Below, piece after piece: positions 35,203-45,417 of a stretch of DNA of 64,000 nucleotides. The translations under genes and the position numbers were made by a program. The stretch spans positions 156,170-220,169 of the forward strand of contig CAVPSA010000047.1 of the NCBI GenBank assembly GCA_963707905.1, in the 5' to 3' direction. The notes beneath the pieces were generated by a model. That model was given only the letters and a program-made list of their open reading frames with translations. It was not told the origin of the DNA and ran no database searches. Numbering within the stretch: position 1 is the stretch's first letter; the number at the start of each line of letters is the position of its first letter. This DNA is from DASXKD01 sp963707905. Its GTDB lineage: Bacteria; Actinomycetota; Actinomycetes; Streptosporangiales; Streptosporangiaceae.

Positions 35203-35680
35203 TCAGCTGCCGGCGGCGGCCCGGTCGATGACGACGCCGTAGCGGTACTGCGTCACGTCGATCCAGCGAGTGCCGGGCGTCACGAGTACGTAGGTGATCA
35301 CCGCTGTCGGCGTCCAGCGGTCAGCGTGACCAGGCCCAGCCCACCGAACTCGGGCACACCGGATACGCGTCCAGGTACACGCCGGGAACGTGCGCATCGG
35401 GTCGTCTGGGTACTCAACCACCTCAGACATGGCGGCGATCAGGGCGTCGAGACGCCATCGGCTGGGCCCACCCGGCCCGGACAGCGCGTCGGCGGCCAGT
35501 CGGAGCATGGTGGCCCGGAGCCGTTCCAGGGTCTGCGGTGACAGCGGCCGCGGCCCAGGTAGTCTCCACCCGGGAGGCGCCGGGGGCGTTGCGCAACTGT
35601 GCCAGCGTGATGTGCAGGTATGCCCGGTCAGGCCGGCCGTCCGGGAGCATCCCGCTGGCGATCAGCCGGGTGCAGGGCTA
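35203..35680 (-). pseudogene. Debris resembling a DUF222/HNH (REP13E12-type) protein
   Basis: Two short frames on this strand look related to actinobacterial DUF222/HNH-endonuclease proteins. One (about 35423-35680) has DRAYLHITLAQLRNAPGASR. The other has LSPQTLERLRATMLRLAADA (about 35480-35540) and then runs to 35203 as MSEVVEYPDDPMRTF and WIDVTQYRYGVVID. They need a frame change around 35540 to join, and the HNH motif itself is missing. The family match is from memory of the pattern and is weak; decay is clear. Confidence 0.35.
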
Positions 35681-35780
35681 GTGGGCCAATTGCATCGTGA
35701 TCTACGCCACCCTGGACAGGCTGAAGGATGACAAGTGCCATGTTGATCAGTTACGAACCGTCCAGCCGCCAAGCCACCGG

Positions 35781-35966
35781 TTACGCCGCCGCCGGATCGA
35801 GGATCGTGACGCTTGCGGCCTCAGACGGTTCGGGTACGGGCAGGCCCTCCTGCTGGAGTATGGCGATGTGTGCGGCCATGGCCTCGATCATCAGCGTCTC
35901 AGTCTCTTGACGCGAGTCCCCGGCGGCGATAACTCCCGGCAGGTCAGGGGAGTATGCCGAGTAGCC
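35781..35966 (-). pseudogene. HicB-like antitoxin, 5' end missing
   Basis: About 62 residues beginning GYSAYSPDLPGVIAAGDS, then IEAMAAHIAILQQEGLPVPE and a normal stop at 35781. This is the HicB/UPF0150 core and C-terminus. The first strand of the domain, including the start codon, is absent: homology stops at about 35966, and on the other side of that point, on the other strand, helicase homology begins. No hicA-like toxin gene remains. It is evidently a relic. Confidence 0.7.
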
Positions 35967-38900
35967 CGGTGGATCTCCACCCTCACCGACCTGCGTGGCC
36001 GCAACACCCTGCTGTACTACAAGGACCGCCGGGCCGGGACCCTCGACCTGGCCCGCGCTGACCCGGACATGCTTGAACGGTTCTGCCGTACCGGGTCGAT
36101 CCGGCTGACCCGGCTGTTCAGCGACGCCGACCTGCGCGCCGACGCGATCCGCCGGGTCCAGGCGATCTACCGGAAGGCCAGGGAACTGCAGGAGGAGCGC
36201 GGCATCCGCGCGGCCTACCTGGCCACCGGGATGGCGCGCTGGGACGAGCTGTTCCTTGAGCCGGCCGCGCCGGTGCTGCTCCGCGGCCTGACCATCACCC
36301 CGACCAGGGCCAGGCACGACGACTTCGAGCTGGGCCTGGACGAGGAGGCCGAGGTCAACCCGGTGCTGCTGCACAAGCTGGCCACCGTGTTCGGCGCGGC
36401 GACCGGGGAACTCGCGGCCGAGCGCGGCGACCGGCTCATCCAGGCGCTTTACCGGGCCGCCGTCGCCGCCGAGATCCCCGGCTTCGAAATCACGAACCGC
36501 CAGGTTATCGGCACCTTCACCTACGCGAAGCTGCCCATGGTCCGCGATCTGGAAGCGGCCGGTGACCTGCTCGGCGACAGCGACGTGGTCGCGGCCATCG
36601 CGGGGGACATCGAGGCGCAGGAACTGCTGAACGGCGACGAGGCGGGCGAGCCGGTGCTCGACGCGCCGGAGCAGGACTACTCGGTCCTGGACGCCGACTC
36701 CTCGCAGCGCAGTGCGATCGGCGCGGTGCTGTCCGGGCACAGCCTGGTGATCCACGGGCCGCCCGGCACCGGCAAGAGCCAGACCATCGCCAACCTGATC
36801 GCCGCCCTGGTGGCCCGGGGCCGCAAGGTGCTGTTCGTCGCCGAGAAACGCGCCGCCATCGACGCCGTGCTCTCCCGGCTGAAGAGCGTCGACCTGGGCG
36901 AGGCGGTGCTCGACATCCACGAGGGAACACGGGACCGGCAGCGCATCGCCCGCGACCTCGGCGGCACCCTGGACCTGGCCCAGCGGACCGAGGCCCCACA
37001 GGTCGCCGGCCTGCACCGGCGCTTGGTCGACCGGCAGCGGCGGCTGACGGAGAACGTCGCGGCGCTGCACGAGGTGCACGAGCCGTGGGGCCTGACACCG
37101 TTCGAGATCCAGTCGGCGCTGCTTGGCATACCGGAGCAGGCGCACACCGCGGTGCGGCTGGCCGCCCCCGAGCTGATCACCGCCGGCCGCGCCGACCGGA
37201 TCCGCGACGAGCTGCGCGAGTTCGCGCACCTGGGCGGGTTCGCCATCCGCCCGGCGAGCACGCCGTGGTACGGCGCGCGGCTGCCCACCACGGAGGCGGC
37301 GCGGCACGCCTGCGACCTGGCGGCCCGCCTCAGCAGCCACAGCATTCCCATGCTCGTGCACCACTGCCGCCGGGCCGCCGGGGAGACCGGGCTGCGGCCG
37401 CCGGACGGCTACCGCGAGGCGGCCGCGATTATTTTGCTCTACGCATCAATCGCACAGACCCTGGCCACGCTGGACGCCGGCGTGTACCGGGCTGGCCCGG
37501 AGCGGCTCGCCGCGGCCTGCGGGGCCGGCGCGGGCCTGAAGTTCCGCGAGCGCCATGCGCTGCGCAAGCAGGCCCGCGCGCTGTGGCGCCCGGTGGCCGG
37601 AGCCGGGAGCCCCGTGGCCGGAGCCGGGAGCCCACGGCCCAGCCGGGAGTCCCACGGCCCCAGCCGGGAGTCCCGTGGCCGGAGCCGGGAGCCCGACGGC
37701 CGAGCCGTCCAGGGAGGAGCTGGCCGCGGCCTTGGCCGAGGCCGCCAGGCAGCTCGCCCAGTGGCGGGAACTGTGCCCCGGCGACGGCCTGCCCGCCCTG
37801 CCGTCGGCCTGCACCGAACTGGCCGGCCTGGCCGCCGAGGTGGACGGGCAGCTCACCGCGCTGCGCGGCTACATCCGGCTGCCCGCAGAACCCGAACCGC
37901 TGCTCGCCGAGCTCGCGGCCGACCGGGAGACCGCCTGGAAACTGCCCAGGCTGTACGAGCTGGGCACCGGGTTCGACGACAGCGGCCTCGGCGCGCTGCT
38001 CGACGAGCTGGCCCGCAGGCAGGTCACCGCCGGACCTGGCCGCGGCCGCGTTCGACCAGGCCTGGTACACCACGATCCTGGACCGGATCCGGGTCGCCGA
38101 TCCGCGTTACGCGGCCCACCGTGGCGGCGCCCTGGACGAGATCGCCAGCGACTTCCGGGTCCGCGACGTGCAGCACCTGTCGGCCAACCGGGCCCGGGTG
38201 CGCCGCGCCTGGGCGCAGCAGCTCCGCGAGGCGCAGGACCGGCACCCGCTCCAGGCCAGGGTGATCCGCAAGCAGGCCGCGCTGCGCCGGGGGCACCTGC
38301 CGCTGCGCCGCCTGGTCGACCAGGCACACGACGTGCTGTTCGCACTCAAACCATGCTGGGCCGCCTCACCGCTGATCGTCAGCCAGGTGCTGCCCGCCGC
38401 CAGGCTGTTCGACGTGGTGATCTTCGACGAGGCGAGCCAGATCATCCCGGCCGACGCCATCCCGTCGATCATGCGCGGCCACCAGATCGTGGTGGCCGGC
38501 GACGACAGGCAGCTACCGCCGACCAACTTCTTCCGCCAGATCGGCGACGGGGGCGACGAGGGTGCCGAAGACGAGGACAGCCTGGTCTCGTTCGGCGCGG
38601 GCTTCGAGTCCGTGCTGGAGGCGCTCCGGCCGCTGCTGCCCACCTGGCCGCTGAACTGGCACTACCGCAGCAGGGACGAACGGCTGGTGGCCTTCTCCAA
38701 CACGCACATCTACAGCGGCGCGCTGACCACATTCCCGGGCGTGCTCCGCGACGACTGCCTGCGCCACGTCGTGGTCGCGCAGGGCCCGGAACCCGGCCAG
38801 GAGGTCTCGGTCACCGCCGAGGTGGAGCAGGTGGTCGAACTGGTCCTGGAGCACGCGCGGGTGCGGCCGCACGAATCACTCGGCGTCATCGCGCTCGGCA

Positions 38901-39778
38901 TCAAGCACGCGGATCGTATCGACACGGCATTGCGCGGTGCCCTGGCAGCACACCCGGGCCTTGAGGGATTCTTCGCCGAGGACCAGCCCGAGCCTTTCTT
39001 CGTGAAGAACCTGGAGCGGGTGCAGGGCGACGAGCGGGACGCGATCATCCTGTCGATCGGGTACGGCAAGCACCCGGACGGCCGGATGCGCTACCAGTGG
39101 GGCCCGCTGCTGCGCGACGGCGGAGAGCGCCGGCTGAACGTGGCCGCCACCCGCGCGAAGCACCGGCTGACCCTGGTCAGCTCGTTCTCCAGCCATGACA
39201 TCGACCCGGACCGGGTGACCAAGGCAGGTGCCCGGCTGCTGGCCGACTACCTGGAGTACGCCAGCTCGGGCGGGACCGCCGTCGGCGCGTCGGGCTCGGA
39301 CGAGCTGAACCCGTTCGAGGCCGACGTCCGTGACCGGCTCGCCGAGTTCGGGATCAGCGTCGTGCCGCAGTACGGCGTCGGCGGGTACCGCATCGACTTC
39401 GCGGCGGCGCACCCGCAGGACCCCGGCCGGATGGTGCTGGCGATCGAGGCCGACGGTGCCTCCTACCGGCAGTCGGGCAGCGTCCGGGACCGTGACCGGC
39501 TGCGCGGCGAGCATCTGCAGCGGCTCGGCTGGAGCTTCCACCGGCTGTGGTCGACCAACTGGTTCTACGACGCCAAGGCCGAGGTGACCAAGCTGCGGGA
39601 CGCCTACGACCGCGCGGTGGCCGCCGCCGACGAAGCCGCGCCGCCGGAGCAGCCGGAGCAGCCCGAGCAGCCGGAGCCGCCGGGGCCGCCGCAGACGGCG
39701 GAGCGGCCCGCCGCGGTCCCGGGGCAGCAGCTCGACCTCAGTGCCCGGCCGGGGCCGGTGACGCGAAGTTCACCGTGA
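35967..39778 (+). pseudogene. DUF4011-type helicase-nuclease, start lost and two frameshifts
   Basis: Homology begins at RWISTLTDLRGRNTLLYY (35967), the start of a DUF4011-like domain; no plausible start codon precedes it. SF1 helicase motifs follow: Walker A GPPGTGKS (36756-36779), DEAS of motif II (38426-38437), AGDDRQLPPTNF, WHYRSRDERL and NVAATRAKHRL. The C-terminus holds a PD-(D/E)XK/Vsr-like nuclease (YRIDFAAAHP, LAIEADGASY). Coding changes frame at a tandem repeat (37632-37650) and again at about 38023-38035, so roughly 1,270 residues are split over three frames. As I recall, DUF4011-helicase-Vsr proteins form the anti-phage system Hhe. It is probably a dead defence gene. Confidence 0.78.
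37589..37692 (+). repeat. Degenerate 21-bp tandem repeat inside the helicase gene
   Basis: Five units ending in GCCGGGAG plus C or T, of the type CCCGTGGCCGGAGCCGGGAG. Units are 21 bp (37611-37631, 37651-37671, 37672-37692), except 37632-37650, which has 19 bp. In frame they encode a PVAGAGS-like heptad linker. The 2-bp deficit of one unit accounts exactly for the first frame change of the helicase. Confidence 0.8.
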
Positions 39779-40412
39779 TCCGCCGGAACCCCAGGGAGCC
39801 GAGCATCCCGTTGAGCATCCCCCTGGTGTTGCGCTCGGCCTCGGCGAGCAGCGGGCTGTGCCGTGCCGCCGTCTGGATCCGCTGCTGGGCGGCGATGTAG
39901 ACCTGCTGCTGGCTGTTCGGGTTGCCGCCGAAGAAGTTCCCGATCCGGTTCAGCAGGCCCTGCTGCTGCGCGTACACGAAGGACTGCTTCACGTTGAGGA
40001 CGGCCGGTTCGAGCTGCGCAGGCGGCAGCGTGACCGTGACCGCCGAGCGGTTCGCCGACACCTGGATCGCCTTCCCCTTGAGCTGGGAGAAGTTGACGAA
40101 CGCGATGTCCGTGCCCTGCCCGATGAACAGGGTTTGGCTGCCCTGCAGGAAGGACGGCAGCAGCGAGTGCTGTGACAGGTCCACTACGACCTGGAAGGAG
40201 CCGCTGGCCGCCTCGTAACGGCTCAGCGCGGTGATCGACTTGAGCAGCACCGGCTGGCTGGTCACCGTGGTCTGCTCGGCGAACGGGTTCCTCAGCCGCG
40301 GCAACAGGTGCACCGCGGACAGCGCGACGGCCAGTACGGCCACGGCCACCAGCGCGGCCGCCACCACGGCGAGCCGGGCCAGTAAGCCCTGGCCAGGTCG
40401 GATGCGCAACAT
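39738..40412 (-). CDS. DUF4230 membrane-anchored protein
   Basis: 224 residues from the ATG at 40412, preceded by AAAGGAGG. One N-terminal membrane anchor (about 13-33), then an outside domain with VLLKSITALSRYEAASGSFQ, QTLFIGQGTDIAFVNFSQL and a C-terminal helix with RNTRGMLNGMLGSLGF, the pattern of DUF4230. Function is unknown. Its 3' end overlaps the helicase relic by 41 bp tail to tail, so the relic's last codons sit within a live gene. Confidence 0.85.
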   Translation of the reverse strand: MLRIRPGQGLLARLAVVAAALVAVAVLAVALSAVHLLPRLRNPFAEQTTVTSQPVLLKSITALSRYEAASGSFQVVVDLSQHSLLPSFLQGSQTLFIGQGTDIAFVNFSQLKGKAIQVSANRSAVTVTLPPAQLEPAVLNVKQSFVYAQQQGLLNRIGNFFGGNPNSQQQVYIAAQQRIQTAARHSPLLAEAERNTRGMLNGMLGSLGFRRITVNFASPAPAGH

Positions 40413-40532
40413 CGGCTGCCTCCTTTTGCGGCCGGGCTGAAAATGGCGCGCCCGCTCACTACCCGGGAGACGGTGAATGATTCGTGCGCTCCCGGGTAGC
40501 CGCGGATCAGGCCCCGGAGCGCGGGAGGCGAC

Positions 40533-40733
40533 ATGCTGAGGTGGTACAGGCGCCGTGGCGAGCGGCGCAGGCCCAGGCTCGTGGGCTGCCTGATCTGGCT
40601 CATCGCCCTGGTCGTCGTCCTGATCGTGCTGTCGTTGCTGTTCGGCGGCTTCACCAGGGGCACCAAGGTCAGCGGGCTGGGCCCGCCGGCCCCGCCTGCC
40701 GCAGCCCAGCACGCCAGCCTGCCGCCGCGGTAA
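40533..40733 (+). CDS. Small single-pass membrane protein
   Basis: 66 residues. A basic N-terminus (MLRWYRRRGERRRPRL), one hydrophobic helix (about 18-42, CLIWLIALVVVLIVLSLLFG) and a Pro/Ala-rich tail. GGGAGG precedes the ATG at a good distance. The last 65 bp overlap the 3' end of the MFS gene on the opposite strand. It is divergent from the DUF4230 gene. No family is assigned. Confidence 0.6.
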   Translation: MLRWYRRRGERRRPRLVGCLIWLIALVVVLIVLSLLFGGFTRGTKVSGLGPPAPPAAAQHASLPPR

Positions 40734-41895
40734 CCGCGACGAGGAGCCCCGCGCCAAGGAACACCGGGCGGGGGTCGCCGATGGCCGCCGCCAGCGAGCC
40801 CGCGATGACCACACCCAGCGGGTCGGCGGTGAGAAACAGCAGGCGCACGGTACTGGTCACCCGGCCGAGCAGTTCACGCGGGACGATGAGCTGCCGGTAG
40901 GTCCGGTTGGCCAGGCTGGCCACGGTGATCGCCCACAGGTACGCCAGGTTGGCGGCGCAGAGCGTGACCAGTGAGCCCGTGACGCTCACCGAACCGATCG
41001 CCAGCCCGCTGGCGGCGACCGCCAGCACGACCAGGCGTATCTGCCCGGCCCGGGCCGCCAGCCAGCTGGCGGACAGTGCGCCGGCGACGCCGCCCACGCC
41101 GCCCGCGGCGACCACGGCGCCGACCCCGGCCGCGCTCAGCCCAAGGGTGTCCCTGGCGTAGAAGAACATGAGCTTCTCCGTGGCCAGGCACAGGTTCACG
41201 ATGATCTGCACCACGGTCATGATGACCAGCACCCGGACCGAGAGCAGGTAACCGATGCCCGCGCGGAACTCGGCGGCCATGGCGTGCCACCCGCCTCCCC
41301 ATCCCCCTTCACGGCCGGCCCGGCGGGAGGTGTGCGGCACATTCCGCCGCACGGCCAGCAGGGTGACCAGCGACACACCGAACGTCACCGCGTCCGCGAG
41401 CAGCGCCGCGCCAAGTTCGCCCGCGGCGGCGAGCACGCCCACGACGGCCGGGCCGGCCACAAGCGCCGCCTGGCTGGCCAGCTCCAGGGCGGAGTTCGCC
41501 CGGATCAGCCCGGCGCCGGGGAACAGGTCCTTCACCACGATGACCAGGGCCGTCTCGAAGAACACCGACGCCGCACCGGCGGCCAGGGCGATCGTCATGA
41601 TCACCCAGAGCCGCGCGGCACCGGTCACCCAGAGCAGGTAAAGGGCGGCGAAGGCGACGGCACGCGCGGCGTCCGTGACGACCAGCACCCGCCAGGCGTC
41701 GAGCCGGTCGACCAGGACCCCGGCGGGCAGTCCCACGGCCAGGTAGCCCAGGGTCTCCGAGGCCGCGGACAGCGCCGATATCAGCGGGCTGCGGGTGAGA
41801 CCGAGGACGAGCAGCGGAATGGCCAGGATGGCCAGGCCATCACCGAGCAGCGACACCGCCTGCCCGGACAGGAACACCCGGGATGGCCAGCTCAC
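40669..41895 (-). CDS. MFS transporter, EntS/macrolide-efflux type
   Basis: 408 residues from the GTG at 41895. Twelve TM segments are expected; VSLLGDGLAILAIPLLVL begins TM1, PAGVLVDRLDAWRVLVVTD is motif A, and the TM9-10 area has LANRTYRQLIVPRELLGRV, typical of the MFS_3 exporters of siderophores and macrolides. A basic cytoplasmic loop (about 183-205) divides the halves. The export substrate is unknown. The 12-bp inverted repeat at 41996-42025 lies about 100 bp upstream. Confidence 0.88.
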   Translation of the reverse strand: MSWPSRVFLSGQAVSLLGDGLAILAIPLLVLGLTRSPLISALSAASETLGYLAVGLPAGVLVDRLDAWRVLVVTDAARAVAFAALYLLWVTGAARLWVIMTIALAAGAASVFFETALVIVVKDLFPGAGLIRANSALELASQAALVAGPAVVGVLAAAGELGAALLADAVTFGVSLVTLLAVRRNVPHTSRRAGREGGWGGGWHAMAAEFRAGIGYLLSVRVLVIMTVVQIIVNLCLATEKLMFFYARDTLGLSAAGVGAVVAAGGVGGVAGALSASWLAARAGQIRLVVLAVAASGLAIGSVSVTGSLVTLCAANLAYLWAITVASLANRTYRQLIVPRELLGRVTSTVRLLFLTADPLGVVIAGSLAAAIGDPRPVFLGAGLLVAVTAAAGWRAGLRQAGPAGPAR

Positions 41896-41995
41896 CCGCT
41901 AATGGTGGCGGACGATCGGCCCGCGATGGCGTAGCCGCAGGTGATCGTCTTGGTGACGGTGCCCCCTGCGCCGGCGCGAGCCGGCCACACCGGAC

Positions 41996-42025
41996 TGCCT
42001 AAGGCGGCTCGGACCGCCTTAGGCA
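41996..42025. promoter_or_regulatory. Perfect 12-bp inverted repeat between divergent genes
   Basis: Arms TGCCTAAGGCGG (41996-42007) and CCGCCTTAGGCA (42014-42025) flank CTCGGA. The genes at 41895 (-) and 42134 (+) point away from it, so a terminator has no obvious transcript to end. An operator or a structured 5' leader for one of them is more likely. Each arm also contains a small palindrome around CCTAAGG. Confidence 0.5.
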
Positions 42026-42133
42026 AGCTCACGGGCGGGAATTAGGGCGTATGTCCGATGCCAGCCCCGGCGCCTTACGGCGATTCTCGATGGTGCGGGA
42101 CCGGGAAGCGGGACCGCATCGAGGAGGCCTGAA

Positions 42134-42385
42134 ATGAATTCCTACATCTCGCTGGCCCTGGCCGCGGAGCGGGCCAAGGACATGCAGTGCGACGCCGCTG
42201 TTGCCCGTTACCACAGGGAAGCCCGGCGGGTCCGGCGGGCCGCCCGCCGCGCGCGGGTCACCGAGCAGACCGTGCACGGCGGCCAGGCGCCCGACAGCTA
42301 CGAGGACTTCCTGTGCCAGACGGCCAGGTCGGGGATGCGCGAGCCGACCGCCGCCGGGCGTTCCGCGGGGCAGGCCGTCCGCTAG
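42134..42385 (+). CDS. Small basic protein, unknown
   Basis: 83 residues. A GAGGAGG site lies just upstream of the ATG. The sequence is helical and charged (RYHREARRVRRAARRARV near residues 25-42), with no membrane segment and a Cys in EDFLCQTARSG. Its stop is directly next to the stop of the convergent regulator (42386). No family is recognised. Confidence 0.6.
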   Translation: MNSYISLALAAERAKDMQCDAAVARYHREARRVRRAARRARVTEQTVHGGQAPDSYEDFLCQTARSGMREPTAAGRSAGQAVR

Positions 42386-45361
42386 TCAGATCTGAGACTC
42401 GGCGCGGCCAGCCGGCAGCCCGATGCCCTCGGCGTGAGCGATCGCCGCGGCTTCGGTACGGCTGGCCGCGCCCAGCTTGGCGAGGATGTTCGAAACGTGC
42501 ACGCTGGCGGTCTTCGGGGCGATGAACAACTCAGTCGCGATCTCTCTGTTGGTGCGCCCCGCGGCCAGCAGGCGGAGCACCTCGTACTCCCGGGCGGTGA
42601 GGCCGCGCAGCACACTCACCTGGCCGCCCGGCCGCTCCTGGTCCCGGGAAAGCCGCCCGCGGCGGCCGAGAGCGGTCAGCGCGGCAAGCAGCGGCCGGGC
42701 GCCCAGGCGCTCGGCCGCCTCGACGGCCTGCCGCCACTCGTGCTGCGCCTCGTCACGGCGGCCGGCCTCAAGCAGCGCCTCGGCGAGCCGCCAGCGCGAC
42801 CTGGCCGTCTCGTAGACGAACGCCGGGCCGAACGTGGTCACCACGGCAGCCCAGGCCGCCGGGTCGTTGTCCCCCTGAGCGCGGCGCAGTTCCGCCTCGG
42901 CGCGGGCCAGCCACGCCCGGCCGTCCACTCCCAGCACCGACTTGGGCCTGCGCGGATGCGCCGCTCCCTGACGGGCCGTGTCGATCAGCGTCGCGGCCGC
43001 CTCGACGGCCGCGGCCGCGGCTGCCTCGTCACCCACGGCCCTGGCCTGGGCGGCCCGGTCGGCCTGGGCGGCCAGCCCCACCGCGGCTACCCGGATCAGC
43101 GGCGGCCCGTACCCGCCGAGGTAGTCGATTTCTGACTTGATGCACGCCGCTACCGCGGCCAGGGCGGTGGCGGTGTCGCCGTGCCACAGCGCATGCTCGG
43201 CCAGCAGCCCGCGGCCGATGAACGCGCTGAAGTTCTCCCCGGGCCAGAACGGCTCCAGCCAGGTGCGCCGGTCCGCCACGGTGGCGTCGTCGCCCATGGC
43301 CACATCGATGAACAGCGCCATGGCCGAAAGGACGGCCTCGCGCTCGGTGGTGACCCGGACCGGGAACCCGTCCGCGACCTGCAGTGCATGGTCCCAGTCG
43401 CCGTCGTTGAAGTGCGCCAGGTAGTGCAGGTACTGCAGGTCAAGCCCGTACGGGGCGAGCAGCAGGCCGGCCTCCTCCGCACGCAGCAGGCCCTCGTGTG
43501 CGGTCGCGCTGGCCTGAGCCAGGTCCCCGCGCTCCAGGTTGATCCGGGCGAGCTGGAACGCCGCGCGCAGGTGCACGCCGAGGACGCCCGCCTCCTGTGC
43601 CTGGCGGTGCGCCTGGGTGAACAGCTCGATGGCCTCGGGGATGCGCCCGGAGCGCTCCTCCAGCTGGCCGAGCGTCACCAGGGCGTCGGCCTCCGGCGAC
43701 TGCGCCCCGGCGGCACGGGCCGCATCCCGCGCTGCCAGCGCCCAGGTATGTGCCGGCGACAGGTCATCGGCGGTGAGCAGTGTCTGCGCGTAGGTGGCCA
43801 GGGACCGGGCGCGCTCCCAGCGCGGTGGCTGCTCCGGCAGCGCGTCGATGGCCGCACGGGCCGCGGCCACGGCCGCCGCGTGCTGTTCGATTTCGAGCAG
43901 GTAGTAGGCGAGCCGCTCGTTCGCCCTGCTGACCAGCACCGGATCCTCGGCCGTGCTGACGTAGTCGAGCATCCGGTGCAGTTGCAGCACGGCACGGTGC
44001 AGGTCACCGCTGGCCGCGGCGCTTGTCGCCGACTCGAACGCCAGCCAGCCGCGCTGCATGCCCGCCAGCTTCTCCGGGTCGGTGATCCGCTCCCACAGGG
44101 CCAGTGCCTGGTCGAAGTGCCGGTGTGCCTCCGCGGGCGCAGCCAGTCTGTCCGCCTCCTGACCCGCCCGTACCGACGCGCTGAACGCACCTGGGATGTC
44201 GTGGCTGGCCAGGCTGTGATGGGCCAGCTCAGCCGCGGTTCCCGGCACGGACGACAGCCGGACCTCGTCGGAGAGCAGTTCGGCCAGCCGCGCGTGCAGC
44301 CGGGTCCGTTCGCCCGGCAGCAGGTCGGCGTAGGCGGCCTCGCGCAGCAGTGCGTGCCTGAAGGCGTAGCCCTCCTCGCCGTCGGGCACCAGCAGCTGGT
44401 TCGCGACGGCCTCCCTGACCGCCTGCTCGTACTCCGGCTCCTCCAGGCCGCAGGCCTGCCTGACCAGGTCGTCCTCGACCCGCCGGCCCGCCACGGCCGC
44501 GGCCTGCACCACCTGCTGGCCCGCCGGGGAGAGCCGCTGCAGCCTGGCCAGCAGCAGTTCGGCCAGCCCGGCCGGGAGATCGGAGCCGCACGCCGAGGCG
44601 GCAAGCAGTTCCTCGGCGTAGTAGGTGTTGCCTTCCGCCCGGCGGATGATGACCTCGAGGGCCGCCGCTTCTAGCGGGTTCTGCGCCAGCGCCGCCAGAT
44701 GCTCCGCCATCGCCTCGTCGCGCAGCGGCCCCACCTCGACCGCGGTCACGCTGGGCAGCCGGAGCAACTCGGCCGCCACGGCGCGCAGCGGGTGGCCGCG
44801 GTGCAGGTCGTCGGTCCGGTAGGTGGCGATCACCGCCACCCGTTCCCGGTGCAGCACCCGGCTCAGGAACGTCAGCAGGTCCCTGGTGGACCGGTCGGCC
44901 CAGTGCATGTCCTCAAGCACGAGCAGCACCGGGGCCGTTCCGGCAAGTTCGGCGAGCATGCCGAGCACCGCACCGAACAACTGCTGCTGGGCCATGCCGG
45001 GTGCCTCGCCACCGGTCATCTGGGTGGCGCCCCGGTCGGGCAGCAGCAGGCCGAGGACCGGCCGCGCGGCGATCGCGTCCGCCAGGGCCGGGGTGGTGGT
45101 GGCGGCACTGTGCAGCGCATCGGCCAGCGGCAGGTACGGGACGCTGTCGCCGAGTTCCGCGCACCTGCCGGACAGCACCATGAATCCGCGCGCCGCCGCG
45201 ACCGTGGCCAGTTCGGCGACCAGCCTGGTCTTGCCCATGCCTGCATCGCCGCTCACCAGGGCCACCGTGGGCTCCTCGGCGGCGGCCTGGTCAAGTACGC
45301 GGGTGAGGCGGCCGAACTCCACGGCTCTGCCCACGAGCTTGCTGGCCGGGGGTTGCAGCAT
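42386..45361 (-). CDS. LuxR-family ATPase regulator (LAL type)
   Basis: 991 residues from the ATG at 45361 (MLQPPASKLVGRAVEF); a longer frame to 45421 exists. AAA_16-type ATPase domain with Walker A SGDAGMGKTRL (about residues 38-48) and Walker B LLVLEDMHWADRST, a long TPR-like helical middle, and a C-terminal LuxR HTH with LTAREYEVLRLLAAGRTNRE. LAL regulators activate degradative or antibiotic genes in response to small molecules. The MOSC gene lies 56 bp upstream on the same strand; whether they are linked is unclear. Confidence 0.92.
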   Translation of the reverse strand: MLQPPASKLVGRAVEFGRLTRVLDQAAAEEPTVALVSGDAGMGKTRLVAELATVAAARGFMVLSGRCAELGDSVPYLPLADALHSAATTTPALADAIAARPVLGLLLPDRGATQMTGGEAPGMAQQQLFGAVLGMLAELAGTAPVLLVLEDMHWADRSTRDLLTFLSRVLHRERVAVIATYRTDDLHRGHPLRAVAAELLRLPSVTAVEVGPLRDEAMAEHLAALAQNPLEAAALEVIIRRAEGNTYYAEELLAASACGSDLPAGLAELLLARLQRLSPAGQQVVQAAAVAGRRVEDDLVRQACGLEEPEYEQAVREAVANQLLVPDGEEGYAFRHALLREAAYADLLPGERTRLHARLAELLSDEVRLSSVPGTAAELAHHSLASHDIPGAFSASVRAGQEADRLAAPAEAHRHFDQALALWERITDPEKLAGMQRGWLAFESATSAAASGDLHRAVLQLHRMLDYVSTAEDPVLVSRANERLAYYLLEIEQHAAAVAAARAAIDALPEQPPRWERARSLATYAQTLLTADDLSPAHTWALAARDAARAAGAQSPEADALVTLGQLEERSGRIPEAIELFTQAHRQAQEAGVLGVHLRAAFQLARINLERGDLAQASATAHEGLLRAEEAGLLLAPYGLDLQYLHYLAHFNDGDWDHALQVADGFPVRVTTEREAVLSAMALFIDVAMGDDATVADRRTWLEPFWPGENFSAFIGRGLLAEHALWHGDTATALAAVAACIKSEIDYLGGYGPPLIRVAAVGLAAQADRAAQARAVGDEAAAAAAVEAAATLIDTARQGAAHPRRPKSVLGVDGRAWLARAEAELRRAQGDNDPAAWAAVVTTFGPAFVYETARSRWRLAEALLEAGRRDEAQHEWRQAVEAAERLGARPLLAALTALGRRGRLSRDQERPGGQVSVLRGLTAREYEVLRLLAAGRTNREIATELFIAPKTASVHVSNILAKLGAASRTEAAAIAHAEGIGLPAGRAESQI

Positions 45362-45417
45362 GACCCAAGTATCCCAGGTGGGTACGACGGCGCGGGTTCC
45401 TGCCTTCCCCGCGCCGC

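Noticed and set aside
35697..35966. N-terminal extension of the helicase frame back to 35697
   Set aside because: These codons are the antisense of the HicB remnant and show no similarity to helicase proteins.
37589..37692. CRISPR-like array
   Set aside because: Units are 19-21 bp without spacers and lie inside a coding sequence as a peptide linker.
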